From the NCBI RefSeq assembly GCF_905163445.1, contig NW_024396999.1:35203-99202 (forward strand): a stretch of DNA of 64,000 nt. The letters are read 5' to 3'. This document shows positions 34,001 through 49,419 of this stretch, piece by piece (the first letter of the stretch is position 1; each line of letters opens with the position of its first letter). Made by a program: the position numbers and the translations under genes. This stretch comes from Pararge aegeria (taxonomy: Eukaryota; Arthropoda; Insecta; Lepidoptera; Nymphalidae). The notes beneath the pieces were generated by a model. That model was not told the origin of the DNA. It did not search any database and worked only from the letters and a program-made list of their open reading frames with translations.

Positions 34001-35175
34001 TCTCATTCAAATATAAATAATAGTAAATAATATATAATTTTTGACTGAACTGAACCCAAGTGCCCGGCCTGTGGCCGGGCACCCCTCGTATTCATGTTCT
34101 AACCTAACCTAACCTAAATCTAGTTTTGACACCTTTAGACTTTAGATTCAAGATTTAATGTGAATATATGCATTAATAAAAACTCATTACTATTTTAATA
34201 CTAGTTATGCTGCTGTTGATGCACTGATGAAAGCCAGATAGCTAGATCAGTGTTTAGTTAGTCGTAGTTGCCGGTGGGCTGAGGTCTAAAGGAATCCAAA
34301 CTAGTTTTAAAAGGTTTGGATAGGTTAGGTTAGGTTAGAACATGAATAAGACGGGTGCCCGGCCGCAGGCCGGTCACTTAGGTTCAGTTCCGTTTAAAAA
34401 AAAAAAAACAATAATTTAATTTTTTTTTTTTTTTTTCACTTACACATTAGGCCCGTCGCGCCGCGCCACTACTATATGGGGCGAAGGTGCGAAGTCGACG
34501 GCGACGACAAAGTACCGAGTCTAAGGAGACTGATGGCGGCGCCACACAGTGGCGTTATGTCTCTATAAAAGTGGTGGTCTTTTATTATGTTATTTATTAA
34601 TGGTATTATTTTAATATCATATCAATATTGTACCCCGCACAGGGGGGAGGTACGGGTAGGTAGTGACGAAAAATAACGATACGGGACTCTTACGAGGTCT
34701 CGCAATCGGAATGAGTACACTTTAAATATTTTAACGAGGTAAAATTTAAGGGCATTGAGGGTCTGGTGCCAGTGGTGGTTGATTAGATCCACACACTATA
34801 CTTTTTATAATTATGTGGCGTTATGTCTCTATAAAAGTGGTGGTCTTTTATTATGTTATTTATTAATGGTATTTTTTTAATATCATATCAATATTGTACC
34901 CCGCACGGGGGGAGGTAGGGGGGGGTAGGTAGTGACGAAAAATAACGATACGGGACTCTTACGAGGTCTCGTAATCGGAATGAGTTTCTGCGACTACCAT
35001 TGTCTGTCGCGGGTAACGGGGAATCAGGGTTCGATTCCGGTGAGGGAGCCTGAGAAACTGCTACCACATCCAAGGAAGGCAGCAGGCGCGCAAATTACCC
35101 ACTCCCTGCACGGGGGGGGAGGTACGGGTAGGTAGTGACGAAAAATAACGATACGGGACTCTTACGAGGGCCCGT
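31035..35175 (+). repeat. Units 21-23, ~62-bp linker deletion (1,379-1,381 bp)
   Basis: All three have ACAATAATTTAAT in place of the linker between the A- and T-rich tracts (near 31647, 33029 and 34407). The identical breakpoint shows one deletion spread to neighbours. It removes the site where the retrotransposon inserted in unit 1. Confidence 0.94.
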
Positions 35176-36619
35176 CATCGAATAATCAATACACGAACTG
35201 CCCACACACTTGTAAATATAGACGCGCAAGATCGTTAAACGAACCGCTTACCATTATAGTAAACTACTATGCAAACACACATAACATATACGCAATAAGA
35301 GAACTTTAAATTGGAGATTTTACCCTACCACACCCGTCTGTCTCATTCTGAAAACTATTCAAAATAATTGCTATTTTTCATTCTCATTCAAATATAAATA
35401 ATAGTAAATAATATATAATTTTTGACTGAACTGAACCCAAGTGCCCGGCCTGTGGCCGGGCACCCCTCGTATTCATGTTCTAACCTAACCTAACCTAAAT
35501 CTAGTTTTGACACCTTTAGACTTTAGATTCAAGATTTAATGTGAATATATGCATTAATAAAAACTCATTACTATTTTAATACTAGTTATGCTGCTGTTGA
35601 TGCACTGATGAAAGCCAGATAGCTAGATCAGTGTTTAGTTAGTCGTAGTTGCCGGTGGGCTGAGGTCTAAAGGAATCCAAACTAGTTTTAAAAGGTTTGG
35701 ATAGGTTAGGTTAGGTTAGAACATGAATAAGACGGGTGCCCGGCCGCAGGCCGGTCACTTAGGTTCAGTTCCGTTTAAAAAAAAAAAAACAAAAAACAAA
35801 ACGTACCAATACAAAGTACTCTTATTCATATTAGAAGATATTGTAAAATAACAATTAATTTAATTTTTTTTTTTTTTTTTCACTTACACATTAGGCCCGT
35901 CGCGCCGCGCCACTACTATATGGGGCGAAGGTGCGAAGTCGACGGCGACGACAAAGTACCGAGTCTAAGGAGACTGATGGCGGCGCCACACAGTGGCGTT
36001 ATGTCTCTATAAAAGTGGTGGTCTTTTATTATGTTATTTATTAATGGTATTATTTTAATATCATATCAATATTGTACCCCGCACAGGGGGGAGGTACGGG
36101 TAGGTAGTGACGAAAAATAACGATACGGGACTCTTACGAGGTCTCGCAATCGGAATGAGTACACTTTAAATATTTTAACGAGGTAAAATTTAAGGGCATT
36201 GAGGGTCTGGTGCCAGTGGTGGTTGATTAGATCCACACACTATACTTTTTATAATTATGTGGCGTTATGTCTCTATAAAAGTGGTGGTCTTTTATTATGT
36301 TATTTATTAATGGTATTTTTTTAATATCATATCAATATTGTACCCCGCACGGGGGGAGGTAGGGGGGGGTAGGTAGTGACGAAAAATAACGATACGGGAC
36401 TCTTACGAGGTCTCGTAATCGGAATGAGTTTCTGCGACTACCATTGTCTGTCGCGGGTAACGGGGAATCAGGGTTCGATTCCGGTGAGGGAGCCTGAGAA
36501 ACTGCTACCACATCCAAGGAAGGCAGCAGGCGCGCAAATTACCCACTCCCTGCACGGGGGGGGAGGTACGGGTAGGTAGTGACGAAAAATAACGATACGG
36601 GACTCTTACGAGGGCCCGT
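35176..36619 (+). repeat. Unit 24, full length (1,444 bp)
   Basis: A complete unit embedded among linker-deleted ones. It has GTTAAACG for GTTACACG near 35235, a change shared with unit 28 (near 40820). Confidence 0.93.
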
Positions 36620-39600
36620 CATCGAATAATCAATACACGAACTGCCCACACACTTGTAAATATAGACGCGCAAGATCGTTACACGAACCGCTTACCATTA
36701 TAGTAAACTACTATGCAAACACACATAACATATACGCAATAAGAGAACTTTAAATTGGAGATTTTACCCTACCACACCCGTCTGTCTCATTCTGAAAACT
36801 ATTCAAAATAATTGCTATTTTTCATTCTCATTCAAATATAAATAATAGTAAATAATATATAATTTTTGACTGAACTGAACCCAAGTGCCCGGCCTGTGGC
36901 CGGGCACCCCTCGTATTCATGTTCTAACCTAACCTAACCTAAATCTAGTTTTGACACCTTTAGACTTTAGATTCAAGATTTAATGTGAATATATGCATTA
37001 ATAAAAACTCATTACTATTTTAATACTAGTTATGCTGCTGTTGATGCACTGATGAAAGCCAGATAGCTAGATCAGTGTTTAGTTAGTCGTAGTTGCCGGT
37101 GGGCTGAGGTCTAAAGGAATCCAAACTAGTTTTAAAAGGTTTGGATAGGTTAGGTTAGGTTAGAACATGAATAAGACGGGTGCCCGGCCGCAGGCCGGTC
37201 ACTTAGGTTCAGTTCCGTTTAAAAAAAAAAAAACAATAATTTAATTTTTTTTTTTTTTTTTCACTTACACATTAGGCCCGTCGCGCCGCGCCACTACTAT
37301 ATGGGGCGAAGGTGCGAAGTCGACGGCGACGACAAAGTACCGAGTCTAAGGAGACTGATGGCGGCGCCACACAGTGGCGTTATGTCTCTATAAAAGTGGT
37401 GGTCTTTTATTATGTTATTTATTAATGGTATTATTTTAATATCATATCAATATTGTACCCCGCACAGGGGGGAGGTACGGGTAGGTAGTGACGAAAAATA
37501 ACGATACGGGACTCTTACGAGGTCTCGCAATCGGAATGAGTACACTTTAAATATTTTAACGAGGTAAAATTTAAGGGCATTGAGGGTCTGGTGCCAGTGG
37601 TGGTTGATTAGATCCACACACTATACTTTTTATAATTATGTGGCGTTATGTCTCTATAAAAGTGGTGGTCTTTTATTATGTTATTTATTAATGGTATTTT
37701 TTTAATATCATATCAATATTGTACCCCGCACGGGGGGAGGTAGGGGGGGGTAGGTAGTGACGAAAAATAACGATACGGGACTCTTACGAGGTCTCGTAAT
37801 CGGAATGAGTTTCTGCGACTACCATTGTCTGTCGCGGGTAACGGGGAATCAGGGTTCGATTCCGGTGAGGGAGCCTGAGAAACTGCTACCACATCCAAGG
37901 AAGGCAGCAGGCGCGCAAATTACCCACTCCCTGCACGGGGGGGGGAGGTACGGGTAGGTAGTGACGAAAAATAACGATACGGGACTCTTACGAGGGCCCG
38001 TCATCGAATAATCAATACACGAACTGCCCACACACTTGTAAATATAGACGCGCAAGATCGTTACACGAACCGCTTACCATTATAGTAAACTACTATGCAA
38101 ACACACATAACATATACGCAATAAGAGAACTTTAAATTGGAGATTTTACCCTACCACACCCGTCTGTCTCATTCTGAAAACTATTCAAAATAATTGCTAT
38201 TTTTCATTCTCATTCAAATATAAATAATAGTAAATAATATATAATTTTTGACTGAACTGAACCCAAGTGCCCGGCCTGTGGCCGGGCACCCCTCGTATTC
38301 ATGTTCTAACCTAACCTAACCTAAATCTAGTTTTGACACCTTTAGACTTTAGATTCAAGATTTAATGTGAATATATGCATTAATAAAAACTCATTACTAT
38401 TTTAATACTAGTTATGCTGCTGTTGATGCACTGATGAAAGCCAGATAGCTAGATCAGTGTTTAGTTAGTCGTAGTTGCCGGTGGGCTGAGGTCTAAAGGA
38501 ATCCAAACTAGTTTTAAAAGGTTTGGATAGGTTAGGTTAGGTTAGAACATGAATAAGACGGGTGCCCGGCCGCAGGCCGGTCACTTAGGTTCAGTTCCGT
38601 TTAAAAAAAAAAAAACAATAATTTAATTTTTTTTTTTTTTTTTCACTTACACATTAGGCCCGTCGCGCCGCGCCACTACTATATGGGGCGAAGGTGCGAA
38701 GTCGACGGCGACGACAAAGTACCGAGTCTAAGGAGACTGATGGCGGCGCCACACAGTGGCGTTATGTCTCTATAAAAGTGGTGGTCTTTTATTATGTTAT
38801 TTATTAATGGTATTATTTTAATATCATATCAATATTGTACCCCGCACAGGGGGGAGGTACGGGTAGGTAGTGACGAAAAATAACGATACGGGACTCTTAC
38901 GAGGTCTCGCAATCGGAATGAGTACACTTTAAATATTTTAACGAGGTAAAATTTAAGGGCATTGAGGGTCTGGTGCCAGTGGTGGTTGATTAGATCCACA
39001 CACTATACTTTTTATAATTATGTGGCGTTATGTCTCTATAAAAGTGGTGGTCTTTTATTATGTTATTTATTAATGGTATTTTTTTAATATCATATCAATA
39101 TTGTACCCCGCACGGGGGGAGGTAGGGGGGGGTAGGTAGTGACGAAAAATAACGATACGGGACTCTTACGAGGTCTCGTCATCGGAATGAGTTTCTGCGA
39201 CTACCATTGTCTGTCGCGGGTAACGGGGAATCAGGGTTCGATTCCGGTGAGGGAGCCTGAGAAACTGCTACCACATCCAAGGAAGGCAGCAGGCGCGCAA
39301 ATTACCCACTCCCTGCACGGGGGGGAGGTACGGGTAGGTAGTGACGAAAAATAACGATACGGGACTCTTACGAGGTCCCGTCATCGAATAATCAATACAC
39401 GAACTGCCCACACACTTGTAAATATAGACGCGCAAGATCGTTACACGAACCGCTTACCATTATAGTAAACTACTATGCAAACACACATAACATATACGCA
39501 ATAAGAGAACTTTAAATTGGAGATTTTACCCTACCACACCCGTCTGTCTCATTCTGAAAACTATTCAAAATAATTGCTATTTTTCATTCTCATTCAAATA

Positions 39601-40761
39601 TAAATAATAGTAAATAATATATAATTTTTGACTGAACTGAACCCAAGTGCCCGGCCTGTGGCCGGGCACCCCTCGTATTCATGTTCTAACCTAACCTAAC
39701 CTAAATCTAGTTTTGACACCTTTAGACTTTAGATTCAAGATTTAATGTGAATATATGCATTAATAAAAACTCATTACTATTTTAATACTAGTTATGCTGC
39801 TGTTGATGCACTGATGAAAGCCAGATAGCTAGATCAGTGTTTAGTTAGTCGTAGTTGCCGGTGGGCTGAGGTCTAAAGGAATCCAAACTAGTTTTAAAAG
39901 GTTTGGATAGGTTAGGTTAGGTTAGAACATGAATAAGACGGGTGCCCGGCCGCAGGCCGGTCACTTAGGTTCAGTTCCGTTTAAAAAAAAAAAAACAATA
40001 ATTTAATTTTTTTTTTTTTTTTCACTTACACATTAGGCCCGTCGCGCCGCGCCACTACTATATGGGGCGAAGGTGCGAAGTCGACGGCGACGACAAAGTA
40101 CCGAGTCTAAGGAGACTGATGGCGGCGCCACACAGTGGCGTTATGTCTCTATAAAAGTGGTGGTCTTTTATTATGTTATTTATTAATGGTATTATTTTAA
40201 TATCATATCAATATTGTACCCCGCACAGGGGGGAGGTACGGGTAGGTAGTGACGAAAAATAACGATACGGGACTCTTACGAGGTCTCGCAATCGGAATGA
40301 GTACACTTTAAATATTTTAACGAGGTAAAATTTAAGGGCATTGAGGGTCTGGTGCCAGTGGTGGTTGATTAGATCCACACACTATACTTTTTATAATTAT
40401 GTGGCGTTATGTCTCTATAAAAGTGGTGGTCTTTTATTATGTTATTTATTAATGGTATTTTTTTAATATCATATCAATATTGTACCCCGCACGGGGGGAG
40501 GTAGGGGGGGGTAGGTAGTGACGAAAAATAACGATACGGGACTCTTACGAGGTCTCGTAATCGGAATGAGTTTCTGCGACTACCATTGTCTGTCGCGGGT
40601 AACGGGGAATCAGGGTTCGATTCCGGTGAGGGAGCCTGAGAAACTGCTACCACATCCAAGGAAGGCAGCAGGCGCGTAAATTACCCACTCCCTGCACGGG
40701 GGGGGAGGTACGGGTAGGTAGTGACGAAAAATAACGATACGGGACTCTTACGAGGGCCCGT
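36620..40761 (+). repeat. Units 25-27, ~62-bp linker deletion (1,380-1,382 bp)
   Basis: They carry the same breakpoint as units 21-23, near 37233, 38615 and 39997. The pattern deleted x3, full, deleted x3, full suggests a four-unit block was duplicated. The shared GTTAAACG in full units 24 and 28 supports this. Confidence 0.93.
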
Positions 40762-43700
40762 CATCGAATAATCAATACACGAACTGCCCACACACTTGTA
40801 AATATAGACGCGCAAGATCGTTAAACGAACCGCTTACCATTATAGTAAACTACTATGCAAACACACATAACATATACGCAATAAGAGAACTTTAAATTGG
40901 AGATTTTACCCTACCACACCCGTCTGTCTCATTCTGAAAACTATTCAAAATAATTGCTATTTTTCATTCTCATTCAAATATAAATAATAGTAAATAATAT
41001 ATAATTTTTGACTGAACTGAACCCAAGTGCCCGGCCTGTGGCCGGGCACCCCTCGTATTCATGTTCTAACCTAACCTAACCTAAATCTAGTTTTGACACC
41101 TTTAGACTTTAGATTCAAGATTTAATGTGAATATATGCATTAATAAAAACTCATTACTATTTTAATACTAGTTATGCTGCTGTTGATGCACTGATGAAAG
41201 CCAGATAGCTAGATCAGTGTTTAGTTAGTCGTAGTTGCCGGTGGGCTGAGGTCTAAAGGAATCCAAACTAGTTTTAAAAGGTTTGGATAGGTTAGGTTAG
41301 GTTAGAACATGAATAAGACGGGTGCCCGGCCGCAGGCCGGTCACTTAGGTTCAGTTCCGTTTAAAAAAAAAAAAACAAAAAACAAAACGTACCAATACAA
41401 AGTACTCTTATTCATATTAGAAGATATTGTAAAATAACAATTAATTTAATTTTTTTTTTTTTTTTTCACTTACACATTAGGCCCGTCGCGCCGCGCCACT
41501 ACTATATGGGGCGAAGGTGCGAAGTCGACGGCGACGACAAAGTACCGAGTCTAAGGAGACTGATGGCGGCGCCACACAGTGGCGTTATGTCTCTATAAAA
41601 GTGGTGGTCTTTTATTATGTTATTTATTAATGGTATTATTTTAATATCATATCAATATTGTACCCCGCACAGGGGGGAGGTACGGGTAGGTAGTGACGAA
41701 AAATAACGATACGGGACTCTTACGAGGTCTCGCAATCGGAATGAGTACACTTTAAATATTTTAACGAGGTAAAATTTAAGGGCATTGAGGGTCTGGTGCC
41801 AGTGGTGGTTGATTAGATCCACACACTATACTTTTTATAATTATGTGGCGTTATGTCTCTATAAAAGTGGTGGTCTTTTATTATGTTATTTATTAATGGT
41901 ATTTTTTAAATATCATATCAATATTGTACCCCGCACGGGGGGAGGTAGGGGGGGGTAGGTAGTGACGAAAAATAACGATACGGGACTCTTACGAGGTCTC
42001 GTAATCGGAATGAGTTTCTGCGACTACCATTGTCTGTCGCGGGTAACGGGGAATCAGGGTTCGATTCCGGTGAGGGCGCCTGAGAAACTGCTGCCACATC
42101 CAAGGAAGGCAGCAGGCGCGCAAATTACCCACTCCCTGCACGGGGGGGGAGGTACGGGTAGGTAGTGACGAAAAATAACGATACGGGACTCTTACGAGGG
42201 CCCGTCATCGAATAATCAATACACGAACTGCCCACACACTTGTAAATATAGACGCGCAAGATCGTTACACGAACCGCTTACCATTATAGTAAACTACTAT
42301 GCAAACACACATAACATATACGCAATAAGAGAACTTTAAATTGGAGATTTTACCCTACCACACCCGTCTGTCTCATTCTGAAAACTATTCAAAATAATTG
42401 CTATTTTTCATTCTCATTCAAATATAAATAATAGTAAATAATATATAATTTTTGACTGAACTGAACCCAAGTGCCCGGCCTGTGGCCGGGCACCCCTCGT
42501 ATTCATGTTCTAACCTAACCTAACCTAAATCTAGTTTTGACACCTTTAGACTTTAGATTCAAGATTTAATGTGAATATATGCATTAATAAAAACTCATTA
42601 CTATTTTAATACTAGTTATGCTGCTGTTGATGCACTGATGAAAGCCAGATAGCTAGATCAGTGTTTAGTTAGTCGTAGTTGCCGGTGGGCTGAGGTCTAA
42701 AGGAATCCAAACTAGTTTTAAAAGGTTTGGATAGGTTAGGTTAGGTTAGAACATGAATAAGACGGGTGCCCGGCCGCAGGCCGGTCACTTAGGTTCAGTT
42801 CCGTTTAAAAAAAAAAAAACAAAAAACAAAACGTACCAATACAAAGTACTCTTATTCATATTAGAAGATATTGTAAAATAACAATTAATTTAATTTTTTT
42901 TTTTTTTTTTCACTTACACATTAGGCCCGTCGCGCCGCGCCACTACTATATGGGGCGAAGGTGCGAAGTCGACGGCGACGACAAAGTACCGAGTCTAAGG
43001 AGACTGATGGCGGCGCCACACAGTGGCGTTATGTCTCTATAAAAGTGGTGGTCTTTTATTATGTTATTTATTAATGGTATTATTTTAATATCATATCAAT
43101 ATTGTACCCCGCACAGGGGGGAGGTACGGGTAGGTAGTGACGAAAAATAACGATACGGGACTCTTACGAGGTCTCGCAATCGGAATGAGTACACTTTAAA
43201 TATTTTAACGAGGTAAAATTAAAGGGCATTGAGGGTCTGGTGCCAGTGGTGGTTGATTAGATCCACACACTATACTTTTTATAATTATGTGGCGTTATGT
43301 CTCTATAAAAGTGGTGGTCTTTTATTATGTTATTTATTAATGGTATTTTTTTAATATCATATCAATATTGTACCCCGCACGGGGGGAGGTAGGGGGGTAG
43401 GTAGTGACGAAAAATAACGATACGGGACTCTTACGAGGTCTCGTAATCGGAATGAGTTTCTGCGACTACCATTGTCTGTCGCGGGTAACGGGGAATCAGG
43501 GTTCGATTCCGGTGAGGGAGCCTGAGAAACTGCTACCACATCCAAGGAAGGCAGCAGGCGCGCAAATTACCCACTCCCTGCACGGGGGGGGGAGGTACGG
43601 GTAGGTAGTGACGAAAAATAACGATACGGGACTCTTACGAGGTCCCGTCATCGAATAATCAATACACGAACTGCCCACACACTTGTAAATATAGACGCGC

Positions 43701-46700
43701 AAGATCGTTACACGAACCGCTTACCATTATAGTAAACTACTATGCAAACACACATAACATATACGCAATAAGAGAACTTTAAATTGGAGATTTTACCCTA
43801 CCACACCCGTCTGTCTCATTCTGAAAACTATTCAAAATAATTGCTATTTTTCATTCTCATTCAAATATAAATAATAGTAAATAATATATAATTTTTGACT
43901 GAACTGAACCCAAGTGCCCGGCCTGTGGCCGGGCACCCCTCGTATTCATGTTCTAACCTAACCTAACCTAAATCTAGTTTTGACACCTTTAGACTTTAGA
44001 TTCAAGATTTAATGTGAATATATGCATTAATAAAAACTCATTACTATTTTAATACTAGTTATGCTGCTGTTGATGCACTGATGAAAGCCAGATAGCTAGA
44101 TCAGTGTTTAGTTAGTCGTAGTTGCCGGTGGGCTGAGGTCTAAAGGAATCCAAACTAGTTTTAAAAGGTTTGGATAGGTTAGGTTAGGTTAGAACATGAA
44201 TAAGACGGGTGCCCGGCCGCAGGCCGGTCACTTAGGTTCAGTTCCGTTTAAAAAAAAAAAAACAAAAAACAAAACGTACCAATACAAAGTACTCTTATTC
44301 ATATTAGAAGATATTGTAAAATAACAATTAATTTAATTTTTTTTTTTTTTTTTCACTTACACATTAGGCCCGTCGCGCCGCGCCACTACTATATGGGGCG
44401 AAGGTGCGAAGTCGACGGCGACGACAAAGTACCGAGTCTAAGGAGACTGATGGCGGCGCCACACAGTGGCGTTATGTCTCTATAAAAGTGGTGGTCTTTT
44501 ATTATGTTATTTATTAATGGTATTATTTTAATATCATATCAATATTGTACCCCGCACAGGGGGGAGGTACGGGTAGGTAGTGACGAAAAATAACGATACG
44601 GGACTCTTACGAGGTCTCGCAATCGGAATGAGTACACTTTAAATATTTTAACGAGGTAAAATTAAAGGGCATTGAGGGTCTGGTGCCAGTGGTGGTTGAT
44701 TAGATCCACACACTATACTTTTTATAATTATGTGGCGTTATGTCTCTATAAAAGTGGTGGTCTTTTATTATGTTATTTATTAATGGTATTTTTTTAATAT
44801 CATATCAATATTGTACCCCGCACGGGGGGAGGTAGGGGGGTAGGTAGTGACGAAAAATAACGATACGGGACTCTTACGAGGTCTCGTAATCGGAATGAGT
44901 TTCTGCAACTACCATTGTCTGTCGCGGGTAACGGGGAATCAGGGTTCGATTCCGGTGAGGGAGCCTGAGAAACTGCTACCACATCCAAGGAAGGCAGCAG
45001 GCGCGCAAATTACCCACTCCCTGCACGGGGGGGGGAGGTACGGGTAGGTAGTGACGAAAAATAACGATACGGGACTCTTACGAGGTCCCGTCATCGAATA
45101 ATCAATACACGAACTGCCCACACACTTGTAAATATAGACGCGCAAGATCGTTACACGAACCGCTTACCATTATAGTAAACTACTATGCAAACACACATAA
45201 CATATACGCAATAAGAGAACTTTAAATTGGAGATTTTACCCTACCACACCCGTCTGTCTCATTCTGAAAACTATTCAAAATAATTGCTATTTTTCATTCT
45301 CATTCAAATATAAATAATAGTAAATAATATATAATTTTTGACTGAACTGAACCCAAGTGCCCGGCCTGTGGCCGGGCACCCCTCGTATTCATGTTCTAAC
45401 CTAACCTAACCTAAATCTAGTTTTGACACCTTTAGACTTTAGATTCAAGATTTAATGTGAATATATGCATTAATAAAAACTCATTACTATTTTAATACTA
45501 GTTATGCTGCTGTTGATGCACTGATGAAAGCCAGATAGCTAGATCAGTGTTTAGTTAGTCGTAGTTGCCGGTGGGCTGAGGTCTAAAGGAATCCAAACTA
45601 GTTTTAAAAGGTTTGGATAGGTTAGGTTAGGTTAGAACATGAATAAGACGGGTGCCCGGCCGCAGGCCGGTCACTTAGGTTCAGTTCCGTTTAAAAAAAA
45701 AAAACAAAAAACAAAACGTACCAATACAAAGTACTCTTATTCATATTAGAAGATATTGTAAAATAACAATTAATTTAATTTTTTTTTTTTTTTTTCACTT
45801 ACACATTAGGCCCGTCGCGCCGCGCCACTACTATATGGGGCGAAGGTGCGAAGTCGACGGCGACGACAAAGTACCGAGTCTAAGGAGACTGATGGCGGCG
45901 CCACACAGTGGCGTTATGTCTCTATAAAAGTGGTGGTCTTTTATTATGTTATTTATTAATGGTATTATTTTAATATCATATCAATATTGTACCCCGCACA
46001 GGGGGGAGGTACGGGTAGGTAGTGACGAAAAATAGCGATACGGGACTCTTACGAGGTCTCGCAATCGGAATGAGTACACTTTAAATATTTTAACGAGGTA
46101 AAATTTAAGGGCATTGAGGGTCTGGTGCCAGTGGTGGTTGATTAGATCCACACACTATACTTTTTATAATTATGTGGCGTTATGTCTCTATAAAAGTGGT
46201 GGTCTTTTATTATGTTATTTATTAATGGTATTTTTTTAATATCATATCAATATTGTACCCCGCACGGGGGGAGGTAGGTGGGTAGGTAGTGACGAAAAAT
46301 AACGATACGGGACTCTTACGAGGTCTCGTAATCGGAATGAGTTTCTGCGACTACCATTGTCTGTCGCGGGTAACGGGGAATCAGGGTTCGATTCCGGTGA
46401 GGGAGCCTGAGAAACTGCTACCACATCCAAGGAAGGCAGCAGGCGCGTAAATTACCCACTCCCTGCACGGGGGGGGAGGTACGGGTAGGTAGTGACGAAA
46501 AATAACGATACGGGACTCTTACGAGGGCCCGTCATCGAATAATCAATACACGAACTGCCCACACACTTGTAAATATAGACGCGCAAGATCGTTACACGAA
46601 CCGCTTACCATTATAGTAAACTACTATGCAAACACACATAACATATACGCAATAAGAGAACTTTAAATTGGAGATTTTACCCTACCACACCCGTCTGTCT

Positions 46701-49419
46701 CATTCTGAAAACTATTCAAAATAATTGCTATTTTTCATTCTCATTCAAATATAAATAATAGTAAATAATATATAATTTTTGACTGAACTGAACCCAAGTG
46801 CCCGGCCTGTGGCCGGGCACCCCTCGTATTCATGTTCTAACCTAACCTAACCTAAATCTAGTTTTGACACCTTTAGACTTTAGATTCAAGATTTAATGTG
46901 AATATATGCATTAATAAAAACTCATTACTATTTTAATACTAGTTATGCTGCTGTTGATGCACTGATGAAAGCCAGATAGCTAGATCAGTGTTTAGTTAGT
47001 CGTAGTTGCCGGTGGGCTGAGGTCTAAAGGAATCCAAACTAGTTTTAAAAGGTTTGGATAGGTTAGGTTAGGTTAGAACATGAATAAGACGGGTGCCCGG
47101 CCGCAGGCCGGTCACTTAGGTTCAGTTCCGTTTAAAAAAAAAAAAAACAAAAAACAAAACGTACCAATACAAAGTACTCTTATTCATATTAGAAGATATT
47201 GTAAAATAACAATTAATTTAATTTTTTTTTTTTTTTTTCACTTACACATTAGGCCCGTCGCGCCGCGCCACTACTATATGGGGCGAAGGTGCGAAGTCGA
47301 CGGCGACGACAAAGTACCGAGTCTAAGGAGACTGATGGCGGCGCCACACAGTGGCGTTATGTCTCTATAAAAGTGGTGGTCTTTTATTATGTTATTTATT
47401 AATGGTATTATTTTAATATCATATCAATATTGTACCCCGCACAGGGGGGAGGTACGGGTAGGTAGTGACGAAAAATAACGATACGGGACTCTTACGAGGT
47501 CTCGCAATCGGAATGAGTACACTTTAAATATTTTAACGAGGTAAAATTTAAGGGCATTGAGGGTCTGGTGCCAGTGGTGGTTGATTAGATCCACACACTA
47601 TACTTTTTATAATTATGTGGCGTTATGTCTCTATAAAAGTGGTGGTCTTTTATTATGTTATTTATTAATGGTATTTTTTTTATATCATATCAATATTGTA
47701 CCCCGCACGGGGGGAGGTAGGGGGGTAGGTAGTGACGAAAAATAACGATACGGGACTCTTACGAGGTCTCGTAATCGGAATGAGTTTCTGCGACTACCAT
47801 TGTCTGTCGCGGGTAACGGGGAATCAGGGTTCGATTCCGGTGAGGGAGCCTGAGAAACTGCTACCACATCCAAGGAAGGCAGCAGGCGCGCAAATTACCC
47901 ACTCCCTGCACGGGGGGGGGAGGTACGGGTAGGTAGTGACGAAAAATAACGATACGGGACTCTTACGAGGTCCCGTCATCGAATAATCAATACACGAACT
48001 GCCCACACACTTGTAAATATAGACGCGCAAGATCGTTACACGAACCGCTTACCATTATAGTAAACTACTATGCAAACACACATAACATATACGCAATAAG
48101 AGAACTTTAAATTGGAGATTTTACCCTACCACACCCGTCTGTCTCATTCTGAAAACTATTCAAAATAATTGCTATTTTTCATTCTCATTCAAATATAAAT
48201 AATAGTAAATAATATATAATTTTTGACTGAACTGAACCCAAGTGCCCGGCCTGTGGCCGGGCACCCCTCGTATTCATGTTCTAACCTAACCTAACCTAAA
48301 TCTAGTTTTGACACCTTTAGACTTTAGATTCAAGATTTAATGTGAATATATGCATTAATAAAAACTCATTACTATTTTAATACTAGTTATGCTGCTGTTG
48401 ATGCACTGATGAAAGCCAGATAGCTAGATCAGTGTTTAGTTAGTCGTAGTTGCCGGTGGGCTGAGGTCTAAAGGAATCCAAACTAGTTTTAAAAGGTTTG
48501 GATAGGTTAGGTTAGGTTAGAACATGAATAAGACGGGTGCCCGGCCGCAGGCCGGTCACTTAGGTTCAGTTCCGTTTAAAAAAAAAAAACAAAAAACAAA
48601 ACGTACCAATACAAAGTACTCTTATTCATATTAGAAGATATTGTAAAATAACAATTAATTTAATTTTTTTTTTTTTATTTCACTTACACATTAGGCCCGT
48701 CGCGCCGCGCCACTACTATATGGGGCGAAGGTGCGAAGTCGACGGCGACGACAAAGTACCGAGTCTAAGGAGACTGATGGCGGCGCCACACAGTGGCGTT
48801 ATGTCTCTATAAAAGTGGTGGTCTTTTATTATGTTATTTATTAATGGTATTATTTTAATATCATATCAATATTGTACCCCGCACAGGGGGGAGGTACGGG
48901 TAGGTAGTGACGAAAAATAACGATACGGGACTCTTACGAGGTCTCGCAATCGGAATGAGTACACTTTAAATATTTTAACGAGGTAAAATTTAAGGGCATT
49001 GAGGGTCTGGTGCCAGTGGTGGTTGATTAGATCCACACACTATACTTTTTATAATTATGTGGCGTTATGTCTCTATAAAAGTGGTGGTCTTTTATTATGT
49101 TATTTATTAATGGTATTTTTTTAATATCATATCAATATTGTACCCCGCACGGGGGGAGGTAGGGGGGGGTAGGTAGTGACGAAAAATAACGATACGGGAC
49201 TCTTACGAGGTCTCGTAATCGGAATGAGTTTCTGCGACTACCATTGTCTGTCGCGGGTAACGGGGAATCAGGGTTCGATTCCGGTGAGGGAGCCTGAGAA
49301 ACTGCTACCACATCCAAGGAAGGCAGCAGGCGCGCAAATTACCCACTCCCTGCACGGGGGGGGAGGTACGGGTAGGTAGTGACGAAAAATAACGATACGG
49401 GACTCTTACGAGGTCCCGT
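40762..49419 (+). repeat. Units 28-33, full length
   Basis: Six complete units of 1,441-1,444 bp form the most regular stretch with units 35-38. Units 29 and 30 share ATTAAAGGGC for ATTTAAGGGC (near 43218 and 44661). Unit 33 has an A inside its T-run near 48677. The extra A in the A-tract of unit 32 opens a spurious 96-codon frame at 47080. Confidence 0.94.

Noticed and set aside
47080..47370. 96-codon frame, repeated at 62290-62580
   Set aside because: It exists only because the A-tract has one extra A in units 32 and 43. It runs through the A-tract, T-tract and GC block and is closed in the other units.
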